A stretch of 47,499 nt of DNA from JABDII01 sp041576235 (GCA_041576235.1 JBFGLJ010000002.1:1-47499); one strand, 5' to 3'. Positions 1-8,181 are shown, counted from the stretch's first letter. Numbers and translations: made by a program. The notes: generated by a model from the sequence alone, not told the origin.

Positions 1-172
1 CGCCCCCGCCCGGCTGGGCGAGCGCCGGGAAGTTCCGCACCGCGAGCCGGACCTTCCCTCCTACCGGCATCACGGGCGTCGCGACCAGCGATGAGCAACC
101 CGCCAGCACGCCGGCCAACGCACCGGCGCCCAGCACCACGAACTCCCGCCGGTCGATCGCCCGGGCACTCAT
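1..172 (-). CDS. Rieske-like 2Fe-2S protein, N-terminal part (cut by window edge)
   Basis: Only the first 57 codons are present. The N-terminus has a short basic stretch with RR, then a hydrophobic segment ending in LAGVLAGC, which reads as a lipoprotein signal (possibly Tat-type). The mature part begins with VRLAVRNFPALAQPGGG, the usual opening of small Rieske domains. The cluster ligands would lie beyond position 1, so the call rests on the opening strand and on context. The start ATG overlaps the stop of the di-haem cytochrome gene by 4 nt (ATGA), so the two are translated together. Likely role: periplasmic electron transfer beside the cytochrome. Other small periplasmic beta proteins cannot be excluded. 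Confidence 0.55.
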   Translation of the reverse strand, partial: MSARAIDRREFVVLGAGALAGVLAGCSSLVATPVMPVGGKVRLAVRNFPALAQPGGG

Positions 173-1386
173 CGCGAACCCACGAAATCGAGGAGGTCGG
201 CGCGGTCGCCGGCGTCGAGCGCGGCGAATTTGTCCCTCGCCGCTTGCGCCTCACCGCCGTGGAGGAGAATCGCCTCCTCGATGGTGCGCGCCCGGCCGTC
301 GTGAAGCAGGAAGGCGTCGCCGTTCAAGAACTCCCGCATCAGCCGGAGACCCCAGAGCGGTGTGGTGCGCCACTCCCGTCCGTTGGCGCTCCCGTCGGGG
401 CGGTTGTCGGCGAGGCCGTCCCCCATGTCGTGCAGCAACAGGTCTGAGTAGAGCACGACCGGCTTGTTCGAGAGCGCCGCGATGGCGTTGGGCCCGGTCA
501 TGAGCTGCGGCACATGGCAGCCCGCGCAGCCGACCTGGAGGAACCGGTCGCGCCCCCGCATTCGGGCGGGCGTGTCGGGTCCCGGCGCCGGCGGAGCCAG
601 GGTGCGGATGTAATGCACCACCGCCCGTACCGTCGATTGAGGGATCTCGGGATCCGGCGCGTGATCGGCCGCATCGGTGGGGGTCGACGCCAGGGGGTTC
701 ACGTTCTCGACCGGCAGGAGGTCCGAGGTCACCCCGATGTCCTGGTGATAGGCCTCGACGGTCTGCTGCAGCAGGCTCGAGACCTGCGCCTTCCGTGAGA
801 ATCGGCCCAGCTGGAGCCCCCCCCCGCCCCCGGGTTCGGTGGCCGGAACGAATCCGGCCGGGGTGACCCAGTTGGGCCGCCCCGAGATCCCATCCCCGTC
901 GGCGTCCGTCTCGTCGGCCAGAGCGAGGATGGTCGCCACCGGAATGGCTTCGATGAGCCCCACGCCGAATACCGGGGGCGGAAGCCGCACCGACACCTCG
1001 ACCCCCGACGGCAGCGCTTCGGCCTGGGCGCCGGCGATGGCCTTGTCTTGAAGTTGGGGCCCGCCCAGTTCGGGGACCTGCACCCCACCCTGGCTGAACC
1101 GGGTGAGGGCGTTTTCGACCCGGCCGCGCCCGTCGCCGCTGTGGCAGGCGGCACAGGAGACGTTATTGAAGATGGGCCCCAGGCCCTCGGCGGGAGCAAA
1201 CGCCCGCCCGAATTCCTGATCCCCGCGTACGAAGGCGGCCAGTTCCTCGGCGGTGAGCCCGGGAAGCGGCCCGTCGAAGATGTCTCCATCCGCCGGCGCT
1301 TCGGTGGTGAGGTCCGAGCAGGCAGCCGCCATCGCCAGGAAGCCGGCCAGCACCAGCCGGCTAGCGCGCGCCCCAAGTGGACTCAT
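169..1386 (-). CDS. Di-haem cytochrome c lipoprotein, DUF1111/DHOR family (putative peroxidase-like oxidoreductase)
   Basis: 405 aa. A lipoprotein signal ends in LAMAAACSD, so the protein should be anchored in the outer or inner membrane facing the periplasm. Two haem c motifs are visible, CAACH at residues 78-82 and CAGCH at 287-291. The spacing and order fit the DHOR (di-haem oxidoreductase, putative peroxidase) family. A DETDADGDGISGRPNW stretch looks like a calcium site of the MauG/CcP type. The longer reading frame starts at 1419, but the ATG at 1386 overlaps the stop of the upstream regulator (ATGA), so I take that start. It sits between a DtxR-type regulator and a Rieske-like protein, suggesting metal-responsive control of a small redox chain. 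The substrate is unknown. Confidence 0.82.
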   Translation of the reverse strand: MSPLGARASRLVLAGFLAMAAACSDLTTEAPADGDIFDGPLPGLTAEELAAFVRGDQEFGRAFAPAEGLGPIFNNVSCAACHSGDGRGRVENALTRFSQGGVQVPELGGPQLQDKAIAGAQAEALPSGVEVSVRLPPPVFGVGLIEAIPVATILALADETDADGDGISGRPNWVTPAGFVPATEPGGGGGLQLGRFSRKAQVSSLLQQTVEAYHQDIGVTSDLLPVENVNPLASTPTDAADHAPDPEIPQSTVRAVVHYIRTLAPPAPGPDTPARMRGRDRFLQVGCAGCHVPQLMTGPNAIAALSNKPVVLYSDLLLHDMGDGLADNRPDGSANGREWRTTPLWGLRLMREFLNGDAFLLHDGRARTIEEAILLHGGEAQAARDKFAALDAGDRADLLDFVGSR

Positions 1387-2132
1387 GCGATCTGGTCTCC
1401 GTCGCTGGTTCGCCGGCACAGGAGGAGCGCTGCCAGTTCATGGCCCAGTATTCTGTCCTTGTAGCCGACGCGGACGGTGGTCGGCCCGTGGAACGGCTGG
1501 CGGTCCAACACGTACAGCGTGCTGCCCGGTTTGAGGCCGAGCTTGGCCAAATAGCGGAGCCGTTCCGGCTCGCTCGTCATGACCCGCAGCACCTCGACCG
1601 CGGAATTCAGCGGTACCTCGGAGAGTGGAATGGTCTCGACCTCGGTCATCGACCCATCGGCCTGGGGAATGGGATCGCCGTGCGGGTCGAAGGCCGGGTT
1701 GCCCAGGGTCAGCGCCATCCGTTCGATCAGGGATTCCGAGACGGCGTGCTCGAGGCGCTCTGCCTCGGGGTGCACCGAATCCCAGGCGTAGCCGAGCTTC
1801 TCGACCAAGTAGGTCTCGATGATTCGATGGCGGCGCAGCGTCCGGAGCGCCGCCCGCCGCCCCGCCGCGGTCAGCTCCACTCCCTTGTAGGGGATGTGCT
1901 CGAGGAGTCCCAGCTCGGACAGTCGCTTGACCATGCCGCTGACCGACGGGGCGGAGAAATTCAACCACTCGGCGATGTCGCTGGTGGCCACCGGGCCGCC
2001 GTCCTGGGACAGGCGAAAGATTGCCTTGAGGTAGTCTTCGACCGAGGCGGTGAGGCGCGGGGGCCGCTTGGGCGGGGTGCCTGGGGTTCTCGGGGGCCCA
2101 GGGGGCGAGGACGTGGGCTGGGGCGGGTGCAT
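1383..2132 (-). CDS. DtxR/MntR-family metal-dependent transcriptional regulator
   Basis: 249 aa. After a Pro-rich N-terminal tail of about 25 residues comes the DtxR winged helix (LTASVEDYLKAIFRLSQ; then SAPSVSGMVKRLSELGLL as recognition helix and wing). Next is the dimerisation/metal domain (HRIIETYLVEKLG, HPEAERLEHAVS with the expected His/Glu ligands). The C-terminal FeoA/SH3-like domain spans roughly residues 160-240. Such proteins bind Fe(II) or Mn(II) and then repress palindromic operators. It is the first gene of a minus-strand operon, and a perfect palindrome overlaps its promoter, so autoregulation is likely. Whether it senses iron or manganese cannot be decided from sequence alone. 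The haem and Fe-S partners downstream favour iron (inference). Confidence 0.87.
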   Translation of the reverse strand: MHPPQPTSSPPGPPRTPGTPPKRPPRLTASVEDYLKAIFRLSQDGGPVATSDIAEWLNFSAPSVSGMVKRLSELGLLEHIPYKGVELTAAGRRAALRTLRRHRIIETYLVEKLGYAWDSVHPEAERLEHAVSESLIERMALTLGNPAFDPHGDPIPQADGSMTEVETIPLSEVPLNSAVEVLRVMTSEPERLRYLAKLGLKPGSTLYVLDRQPFHGPTTVRVGYKDRILGHELAALLLCRRTSDGDQIA

Positions 2133-2143
2133 AAGCGCTCAAC

Positions 2144-2161
2144 AATTAGGCGGACCTAATT
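2144..2161. promoter_or_regulatory. DtxR/IdeR-type operator palindrome
   Basis: AATTAGGCGGACCTAATT is a perfect 7-bp inverted repeat around a 4-bp centre. It has the TTAGG...CCTAA half-sites of the DtxR/IdeR box (the known consensus is 19 bp with TTAGG/CCTAA ends). It lies 12 nt upstream of the regulator start and overlaps the proposed -10 box, where bound repressor would block RNA polymerase. Confidence 0.72.
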
Positions 2162-2187
2162 CTATGATATGCTCGCCCTAAAAGCAA
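2159..2187 (-). promoter_or_regulatory. Sigma70-type promoter of the regulator-cytochrome-Rieske operon
   Basis: On the minus strand TTGCTT (2187-2182) and TAGAAT (2164-2159) are separated by 17 bp. Transcription would begin near 2152, inside the operator, giving a leader of about 20 nt before the ATG at 2132. No clear Shine-Dalgarno sequence is seen in that leader. Confidence 0.55.
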
Positions 2188-2314
2188 GGGTCGGGCGGCG
2201 ACGCGCTCGACCCGCCCGGTCGCGGGCGTCCCCGCACCCCAGGCCCAAGCGGCAGCGTTTCAAGCGGTTACGCCCCTAGGTGCGCGGCTGGCGCCGCCAT
2301 ACGTCCGCCGATAG

Positions 2315-2821
2315 CCACGGTGCACCGGGGGGGGGAGCTTCTGTGCCGACCGGCTCCGAAGCGCCGCTGTGCGGGCCGGCAGCGGAACCCTGGCCACCGA
2401 CTTCGCGCTCAGCATCGAGTCGCGGCTGGCTCATAGCGCCGGGCGACTCGAGCAAGCCCTCGATCTCATCGAGCAGATCCGGAGCGAGATATTCTACCAG
2501 GGCACGCTCACCTCACCCCTCAGAGCGGCAGCGTTTGAACGCTCTTGGCGAGCGGAGCTCCTGAACGAGGCAGGGCGCGACGAAGCCTTGGCGTGGTATG
2601 GGCAGTTAGCTAATCTCTCGGTGTACGAGTTGGTGTACTTGCCCATTTCGTATCTGCGCCGGGCCGAGATCCACAACCGGGCGGGCCTGCACGCCAACGC
2701 CTTGGAACCCTGCACCGCGTTCGTCGACCTCTGGCGAGAGGCCGATGAGCCACTTCAGCCGCTCGTCCGAGATGCGAAAGAGCGCATCGCGCAGCTGTCG
2801 AGCGAACTCAACTCCAATTAG
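2315..2821 (+). pseudogene. C-terminal remnant of a TPR-type helical-repeat protein
   Basis: The frame is open from just after a TAG at 2312-2314 to 2821, and the only early start is a GTG at 2369 (150 aa). The sequence has TPR-like paired helices (SRLAHSAGRLEQALDLIEQI; YLRRAEIHNRAGLHANALEP) and ends in a coiled tail. This is the usual C-terminal tail of longer TPR proteins, for example TPR-bearing serine/threonine kinases. No kinase or other N-terminal domain precedes it, and the upstream 150 bp hold nothing recognisable. I read it as a truncated gene. A genuinely short TPR adaptor is the alternative. Confidence 0.5.
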
Positions 2822-2850
2822 CCTAGCGCCACCGGGCAAGGAGGAACGTC

Positions 2851-3267
2851 ATGGCCACGAGAACCAAGAAGGTCACCTACTGCTACCTCAAGGTTCCGAG
2901 TCGCGCAGGGCAAGGTGCCAAGGTGTTGGCCGCCATCAATGCGGCCGGCGTCGACCTCCTCATGTACAGCGGATTTCCCATCGGCGGCGGCAAGGCCCAG
3001 CTCGATTTCGTGGCGCGGGATATGGGCGCGCTGCGCCGCGTGGCCCGGCACGAGGGCTGGCGGTTGAGCAAGAACAAGAAGGCGTTCTTGATCCAGGGTG
3101 ACGACAAACCGGGCGCGGTGTATCGCATCGTGGATCGTCTGGCCAAGCGCGGGATCAACATCACCGCGGCGCAAGCCATCGCCGCCGGCGGTGGGCGGTT
3201 CGGCATGATCATCTGGGTCAACCAGAAGGTGTACGGGAGGGCGGCCCGAGCATTGAATGCCAAATAG
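2851..3267 (+). CDS. Tandem ACT-domain protein
   Basis: 138 aa with an excellent ribosome binding site (AAGGAGG at 2838-2844, 6 nt before the ATG). Two ACT-like beta-alpha-beta units are visible. The first is degenerate (KVLAAINAAGVDLLMYSGFP). The second is typical (DDKPGAVYRIVDRLAKRGIN, then ITAAQAIAAGGGRFGMIIWV). ACT domains bind amino acids or other small ligands and regulate metabolic enzymes, and free-standing ones act as sensors. No catalytic domain is present. A phosphatase and glutamate dehydrogenase follow, so a link with amino-acid or nitrogen status is possible but unproven. Confidence 0.75.
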   Translation: MATRTKKVTYCYLKVPSRAGQGAKVLAAINAAGVDLLMYSGFPIGGGKAQLDFVARDMGALRRVARHEGWRLSKNKKAFLIQGDDKPGAVYRIVDRLAKRGINITAAQAIAAGGGRFGMIIWVNQKVYGRAARALNAK

Positions 3268-3307
3268 CGATGTGTTGGCGCCGGGATCGACCGCCGCCTA
3301 TTCTAAA

Positions 3308-3333
3308 GGTGGCCCTCAGACCATGGGGCCACC
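3308..3333 (+). other. Hairpin between the ACT gene and the PP2C gene
   Basis: GGTGGCCC and GGGCCACC form a perfect 8-bp stem around a 10-nt loop. No T-run follows, so a simple Rho-independent terminator is not supported. A weak promoter-like pair (TTGGCG at 3275, TATTCT at 3299) lies just upstream, so the hairpin could sit in the leader of the phosphatase mRNA. The rest of the 3268-3419 gap shows nothing recognisable. Confidence 0.35.
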
Positions 3334-3419
3334 GGAGACGGCGGGTGCGGCTGGCGGGCGAGCCCGGGGAGGGCTGATGCCGTCTGGTGGCCCACGAGAG
3401 GGAGTGATATAGTAGCTCC

Positions 3420-4256
3420 ATGGGAGAGACCTTCGAGGTCGACGCCTTCGGACTGACGGACCGAGGCAAGGTTCGGGACGAGAACGAGGATCAATTCCTC
3501 GTCGGCGGGATTCACAAGGCGATCGACATCACCCAGACCAGCCTCCACAAGCGCGAACAGGCCAAGCTCTTGGGAGGCCGGCTCGGCGCGCTCATGGTGG
3601 TCGCCGACGGAGTGGGCGGGGCCGCCGCGGGAGCCCAAGCCAGCGGGGTGGCCGTCGATACGCTGGTGTCATACATCACCTACACCATGCCATGCTTCTT
3701 CCACTTCGCCGACCACAGCGCCGGCGACGTGTTGAAGGAGATCACGACGGCCTTCGAGAAGACACACGAAAAGGTGCTGGCCGAATCGCAGACGAGTGGC
3801 AGCCAAGGCATGGCCACGACCCTCACCATGGCCTACGTGCTGTGGCCGCGGGCCTTCATCGTCCAGGTCGGCGATAGCCGCCTCTATCTGTTGCGCGACG
3901 GCTTGCTGGACCAGATCACCCGGGACCAAACGATGGCCGAGGACCTGGTCGACCAAGGAATCCTCAAGCCGGAATTGGCCGAGAAATCCCGCTGGAGCAA
4001 CATCCTGTCGAGCGCAGTGGGGGGGCGCGATCGCGCGCTCGATCCGGTGCTCTACGATCTCGGCCTCAAGGCCGAGGATGTGATCATGCTCTGCAGCGAT
4101 GGGCTCACCAAGCACGTGTCGAATGACCAGATCGGTGAAATGCTCGGGCAAAGCGGGTCCGCTGAGCAGGCCTGCCGGGACCTCGTCGCCGCCGCGCTCG
4201 ATGGTGGCGGCAGTGACAACATCACGGTGGTGGTAGCGAAGTTCCCGACGCAGTAA
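3420..4256 (+). CDS. PP2C-family serine/threonine protein phosphatase (PrpC/Stp type)
   Basis: 278 aa, soluble. The metal-binding motifs of PP2C phosphatases are in order: RGKVRDENEDQ near the N-terminus, MVVADGVGG around residue 60, the central VGDSRLYLLRDG, ITRDQTMAEDLVDQG, VIMLCSDGLTKHV and the C-terminal GSDNITVVV. These enzymes dephosphorylate Ser/Thr residues using two Mn/Mg ions and usually oppose a Hanks-type kinase. No kinase gene is next to it, although the TPR remnant upstream is of a kind often fused to such kinases. It is about 30 residues longer than the minimal bacterial PP2C because of an insert after DENEDQ (IHKAIDITQTSLHKREQAKL). Confidence 0.92.
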   Translation: MGETFEVDAFGLTDRGKVRDENEDQFLVGGIHKAIDITQTSLHKREQAKLLGGRLGALMVVADGVGGAAAGAQASGVAVDTLVSYITYTMPCFFHFADHSAGDVLKEITTAFEKTHEKVLAESQTSGSQGMATTLTMAYVLWPRAFIVQVGDSRLYLLRDGLLDQITRDQTMAEDLVDQGILKPELAEKSRWSNILSSAVGGRDRALDPVLYDLGLKAEDVIMLCSDGLTKHVSNDQIGEMLGQSGSAEQACRDLVAAALDGGGSDNITVVVAKFPTQ

Positions 4257-4356
4257 TCACACGTTCTCCTCCCAGGACCCTCCTGGCCCGTCTCATGCGA
4301 ACCATCAAAGAACCTGTCGCCACGTCACCCCTGACCAACGTAGGAGCCTGTTAGCC

Positions 4357-5709
4357 ATGTCCGACGCCGTTGCCTCGGAGATCAGCCGATTCATGCGGGG
4401 TCTCAAGCGCCGCAACACCAACGAGCCTGAGTTCCACCAGGCGGTGCTCGAGGTGGTCGAGTCGGTTATGCCGTTCGTGCTCGAGCACCGCAAATACAAA
4501 GATGATTTCATCCTCGAGCGGATGACCGAGCCGGACCGCATCGTCATCTTCCGCGTGACCTGGGAGGACGACCGTGGCCGGGTTCATGCCAACCGCGCCT
4601 GGCGGGTCCAGTTCAACAACGCCATCGGCCCGTACAAGGGCGGCTTGCGCTTTCACCCCTCGGTGTCGTTGAGCGTCCTCAAGTTCCTGGGCTTCGAGCA
4701 GGTCTTCAAGAACAGCCTCACAGGGTTACCCATGGGGGGGGCGAAGGGGGGCGCAAACTTCGATCCGAAAGGCAAGTCCGATCGGGAAGTGATGCGCTTC
4801 TGCCAGTCGCTCATGATCGAATTGCATCGACACATCGGCGATTACACCGACGTCCCGGCCGGGGACATCGGTGTCGGCCCGCGCGAGATCAGCTACATGT
4901 TCGGGCAATACAAGCGCATGGAGAATATTTTCGCGGGCATTCTCACCGGGAAGGCCTTGAGCTTCGGCGGCAGTCTCATTCGCAAGCAGGCGACCGGCTA
5001 CGGTGCGGTCTATTTCATGGAGGACATGCTCGCCAGCCGAGGCGAAAGCGTTGCCGGCAAGCGCTGCGTGGTGTCGGGGTCTGGAAACGTGGCGCTCTAC
5101 ACGATCGAGAAACTGAATCAACTCGGCGCTACGGTCGTCGCGGCGTCGGATTCAGGTGGGTTCGTGTATGACAAGGACGGCATCGTAGAGGAAAAGCTCG
5201 AGTGGCTCAAGGAACTCAAGGAGGTGAAGCGGGGCCGCATCAATGAGTACGCCGACAAATTCGGGGCCGCGTTTCATGCGGGGCAGCGGCCGTGGAGCGT
5301 ACCGTGCCAGCTGGCCTTCCCGTCCGCCACCGAGAACGAACTCGACGTGGAAGCGGCCCGCGACCTCGTCGAGAACGGCGTGGTGGGCGTCGCGGAAGGC
5401 GCCAACATGCCTACGACGATCAACGGACTCCGGACGTTTCTCGATGCGCAGATCCTGTTTGCGCCGGCCAAGGCCGCGAACGCCGGCGGGGTAGCAGTCT
5501 CGGGTCTGGAGCAGAGCCAAAACGCGCAGCGCATCAGTTGGTCATCCGACGAGGTGGACAGCCGGCTCCGCGAGATCATGGGGAGTATTCACGCCCGCTG
5601 CCTGAAATACGGCAGGGAGAAGAACGGCTTCGTCAACTACGTGAAGGGAGCGAACTTGGCGGCGTTCGTCAAAGTCGCCGATGCCATGCTGGCGCAAGGC
5701 CTCTTCTAG
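4357..5709 (+). CDS. gdhA: NADP-type glutamate dehydrogenase
   Basis: 450 aa, the normal length of hexameric bacterial GdhA. It interconverts 2-oxoglutarate plus ammonium and glutamate in the cytosol. Visible hallmarks are GPYKGGLRFHPSV with the substrate lysine K94, LPMGGAKGG with the catalytic lysine K130, the PAGDIGVGPREISYMFGQYK segment, and a Rossmann domain opening at VVSGSGNVALYTIEKL. EGANMPTT and AKAANAGGVAVS belong to the C-terminal half. The ATG is preceded by TAGGAG at a suitable distance. The gene ends by overlapping the convergent Nudix gene by 4 nt (CTAG). A short 6-bp hairpin (4272-4286) lies upstream and has no T-tract. Confidence 0.96.
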   Translation: MSDAVASEISRFMRGLKRRNTNEPEFHQAVLEVVESVMPFVLEHRKYKDDFILERMTEPDRIVIFRVTWEDDRGRVHANRAWRVQFNNAIGPYKGGLRFHPSVSLSVLKFLGFEQVFKNSLTGLPMGGAKGGANFDPKGKSDREVMRFCQSLMIELHRHIGDYTDVPAGDIGVGPREISYMFGQYKRMENIFAGILTGKALSFGGSLIRKQATGYGAVYFMEDMLASRGESVAGKRCVVSGSGNVALYTIEKLNQLGATVVAASDSGGFVYDKDGIVEEKLEWLKELKEVKRGRINEYADKFGAAFHAGQRPWSVPCQLAFPSATENELDVEAARDLVENGVVGVAEGANMPTTINGLRTFLDAQILFAPAKAANAGGVAVSGLEQSQNAQRISWSSDEVDSRLREIMGSIHARCLKYGREKNGFVNYVKGANLAAFVKVADAMLAQGLF

Positions 5710-6332
5710 CGGGGCTCCGCATCGTCCGACACGAGCGCCAAGAGCGGCGTCACGATGCGCTCGGTCATGCCCCACACGATGTCGCCCCCCTCACCCTCCT
5801 TCGCCCCCTGCCCCTCGCGTCCCACCCGGTAGCCGGGGTACACCCGTTCCACCGAGCCGGCATGCATGGTCAACCGGACCCACACCTCCGGCCGCAGCAT
5901 GTCCGCCACCGGCGCCCATATCGCCGCCACGGCCTCGTGATTGAGCGCGATCGCCGGGCGGCTGTCCAGCGCGAATACGAACGGCCGCACCATGATCGGT
6001 GGGAGACGGGTCCGGCGCGTCGCCACGTCGTCGAGCGCGCCCAAGAGCTCGGTGGAGGCGAGGGGAATCCCCACCTCCTCGAGCGTCTCCCGAGCGGCCG
6101 TAGCCAGGAGACCGGCATCCCCCGGATCGCTCCGGCCCCCCGGAAACGACACGTGTCCCGACCACGGATCGCCGGCGCGCTCGGCACGCTTGATGAAGAG
6201 AATGGCATCGGGGTCGGGAGCGAACAGCACTGCAACCGCGGCTTGGATCAAGGCGTCGTCGTCTTCGGTGCGCGGGGCCCGCTCCCTGAGACGCCGGGCC
6301 AGGCGGGCCTGCAAGGGGGTCAGGGAGCTCAC
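5706..6332 (-). CDS. Nudix hydrolase, NudL/CoA-pyrophosphatase type
   Basis: 208 aa from a GTG at 6332 that overlaps the stop of the upstream hydrolase gene (GTGA). A longer frame to 6551 would run through that gene and is rejected. The Nudix box is HVSFPGGRSDPGDAGLLATA followed by ARETLEEVGI. The DPGD form and the phase before the RExxEE core are those of the CoA diphosphatase branch (NudL/YeaB) rather than MutT. KRAERAGDPWSGHVSFPGG is also typical. The expected reaction is cleavage of CoA or acyl-CoA to 3',5'-ADP and (acyl-)phosphopantetheine. Confidence 0.87.
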   Translation of the reverse strand: MSSLTPLQARLARRLRERAPRTEDDDALIQAAVAVLFAPDPDAILFIKRAERAGDPWSGHVSFPGGRSDPGDAGLLATAARETLEEVGIPLASTELLGALDDVATRRTRLPPIMVRPFVFALDSRPAIALNHEAVAAIWAPVADMLRPEVWVRLTMHAGSVERVYPGYRVGREGQGAKEGEGGDIVWGMTERIVTPLLALVSDDAEPR

Positions 6333-7207
6333 GCCAGGTACCGGCTCATCCAATTCACCGTCCCGTCGATGGCCCGGTCGAGTTCGAGGGTCACCCCGCG
6401 AAACGGATGCACGGCGCCGAAGGTGTGCCCGGCACCCTCGATCCCAAGCAGCTGGATGCTCTCGCTTCTGCCCGCCCCCCCTGCCTCGGCGAGCGACTGC
6501 GCCTCCCGGGGATCCACCGTCTCGTCCTGGGTCCCGTGCACGATCAGCCACGGCGCCGCCACCTTGGCGGCCGCAGCACCGATATCCAGCTCGTCCCCCG
6601 TGCCCGACGCGGCGTTCTGTTCGAGATCATCCAAGACGTCGGCATAGAGAGGAAGCACCTGGCCGGTCCTGGCGTTCACCACGTCCAGCTTACCTTCGCT
6701 GCGCCATTGCTTGAGCTCCGATCGCGACCACCGATGGAACGTGCTCACGGCCGACCAGGTCACCAGCGCACCCAGCTCGGGGTCCGATGCCGCGCGCAGC
6801 ACCGATAGGCCGCCACCGCGCGAGTGTCCGAAGAGGCCGAGGCTGGTCGGCGCCGGGACGCCGAGTTCTCCGGCGCGCAGCGCCTCGATCACGGCATCCA
6901 AGTCCTGCAGATCCCCGGAGAAGGTCGCGTGGCCAAAGCGCTCCGGAAAGCTGAACTCGCCATCGTCATCGACCCCACTGCCACTCAGGTTGAACGACAC
7001 CGCCGTCATCCCCGCCTTGGCAAGCCGCTCGGCGAGGACCGGAAACATTCCCCAGTCCTTGAACCCCTTGAAGCCGTGCAACACCACCACCGCGGGCCGC
7101 GCCGGCTTCCCCTTCCCGGCCGCGGCGCGCGCGCCGGAGCGGACGTCGATGAGAATGGGCCCCAGGACGCCGGGGATCGAATGCTTGGTGAGCGAAGGAG
7201 TAGACAT
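6329..7207 (-). CDS. Alpha/beta hydrolase (dienelactone-hydrolase/S9-like)
   Basis: 292 aa from the ATG at 7207. Hydrolase-fold marks are VVVLHGFKGFKDWGMF (oxyanion region), the nucleophile elbow GLFGHSRGGG, the acid in VHGTQDETVDPREA and the terminal His in GIEGAGHTFG. No signal peptide, so cytosolic. The substrate is not predictable. A heptamer repeat tract at 7211-7231 occupies the place where a ribosome binding site would be, and no Shine-Dalgarno sequence is seen. The frame extends upstream through the next gene, but that part does not look coding. Confidence 0.85.
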   Translation of the reverse strand: MSTPSLTKHSIPGVLGPILIDVRSGARAAAGKGKPARPAVVVLHGFKGFKDWGMFPVLAERLAKAGMTAVSFNLSGSGVDDDGEFSFPERFGHATFSGDLQDLDAVIEALRAGELGVPAPTSLGLFGHSRGGGLSVLRAASDPELGALVTWSAVSTFHRWSRSELKQWRSEGKLDVVNARTGQVLPLYADVLDDLEQNAASGTGDELDIGAAAAKVAAPWLIVHGTQDETVDPREAQSLAEAGGAGRSESIQLLGIEGAGHTFGAVHPFRGVTLELDRAIDGTVNWMSRYLA

Positions 7208-7210
7208 GGG

Positions 7211-7231
7211 AGACGTGAGTCGTGAGTCGTT
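7211..7231 (+). repeat. Heptamer repeat tract 1 (3 units)
   Basis: AGACGTG, AGTCGTG, AGTCGTT in tandem, between the stop of the LD-carboxypeptidase gene (7243) and the start of the hydrolase (7207). The same 7-bp unit recurs at 9936-9963, inverted at 10451-10533, and again at 10794-10842. Confidence 0.75.
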
Positions 7232-7242
7232 GGAAAGCTGGC

Positions 7243-8181
7243 TCAGCACACGGCCGGCTCGAGAATCGTAAGGGTGCCGGCGGTGGCGTCGAGTCGTGCC
7301 GGCACCCCCAGCGGCAGGGTCCACTGATCGTCGACATGGCCGATCGGGAATCCCGCCGCGACCGGGACTCCCAGCGGTCCGAAGGAGGTCTGCAGAATCT
7401 GGTCGATGCGCAACGCCGGAGCGTCGGAGGCCGGCTCGCGGAGGCCGAGCTGCCCCACGACGACGCCGCTCAACCCGTCGAACGCCCCTACCATGCGAAG
7501 ATGGGCCAGCATGCGATCGATCCGGTAGGCGTCCTCCGCCACGTCTTCGAGAAAGAGCAGCGCGCCGTCGAGGTCCGGAAAATAAGGGGTCCCCACCAGG
7601 CACTGGAGCAGCGAGAGGTTGCCGCCGAGAAGCGGTCCCGTGGCCACACCACTGCGGAGCGTGGTGGGACGGCAAGACGATGACAAATTCAACGGCACCG
7701 CCGGACTCGCCGGCTCGGTCGTGAGGCGCTCCAGGTGCTCGCGGCTGAAGGGCGTCGGCGCCTCCCGCGCGATGGGACCATGGAAGGTCACGACCGCGGT
7801 GATCCGCGTCACGGCGTTCAAGAGTGCTGTGATGTCAGAATACCCGACCAGCACCTTGGGGCTCCGGCCAAACGCATCGAAGTCTACGTGCTCGAGGATC
7901 CGGGTCACGCCGAACCCGCCTCTCAGGCACCAGATGCCGTCGACGGCCGGGTCCCGGATGGCGGCGTTCACATCGGCCAACCGCTCGTCATCCGTGCCAG
8001 CCAGGTACCCGTACTTCTTGCCGGCGTTGGGTCCCACTTCGGGGTGCCAACCCAGCGCGCGGCACGCCTCTTCCGCGCACGTGATATCGGTCGCGTCGCG
8101 CAGCACACCGGCCGGAGCCACTAACCTGATGCGGCTCCCTCGCTTAAGCCCCTTTGGACGGGTGAGTGTCTTTGACCCCAC
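7243..8181 (-). CDS. LD-carboxypeptidase (S66 / MccF-like)
   Basis: 312 aa from a GTG at 8181. A longer frame to 8352 would overlap the divergent gene. The family hallmarks are RGSRIRLVAPAGVLRDATD at the N-terminus, the nucleophile region WCLRGGFGVTRILEHVD, VGYSDITALLNAV, and a C-terminal domain with LLGGNLSLLQCLVGTPY, FLEDVAEDAYRIDRML and GFPIGHVDDQWTLPLG carrying the catalytic Glu and His. These cytosolic serine peptidases trim the terminal D-Ala from murein tetrapeptides during recycling. Some homologues cleave microcin C-like compounds. It heads a minus-strand run with the two hydrolases downstream. Confidence 0.9.
   Translation of the reverse strand: MGSKTLTRPKGLKRGSRIRLVAPAGVLRDATDITCAEEACRALGWHPEVGPNAGKKYGYLAGTDDERLADVNAAIRDPAVDGIWCLRGGFGVTRILEHVDFDAFGRSPKVLVGYSDITALLNAVTRITAVVTFHGPIAREAPTPFSREHLERLTTEPASPAVPLNLSSSCRPTTLRSGVATGPLLGGNLSLLQCLVGTPYFPDLDGALLFLEDVAEDAYRIDRMLAHLRMVGAFDGLSGVVVGQLGLREPASDAPALRIDQILQTSFGPLGVPVAAGFPIGHVDDQWTLPLGVPARLDATAGTLTILEPAVC

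Noticed and set aside
4272..4286. Hairpin CCAGGA-CCC-TCCTGG as terminator of the phosphatase gene
   Set aside because: The stem is short (6 bp) and there is no T-run after it.
6332..6551. N-terminal extension of the Nudix protein
   Set aside because: The extra 73 residues lie within the upstream hydrolase gene, and the GTG at 6332 makes the usual 4-nt overlap.
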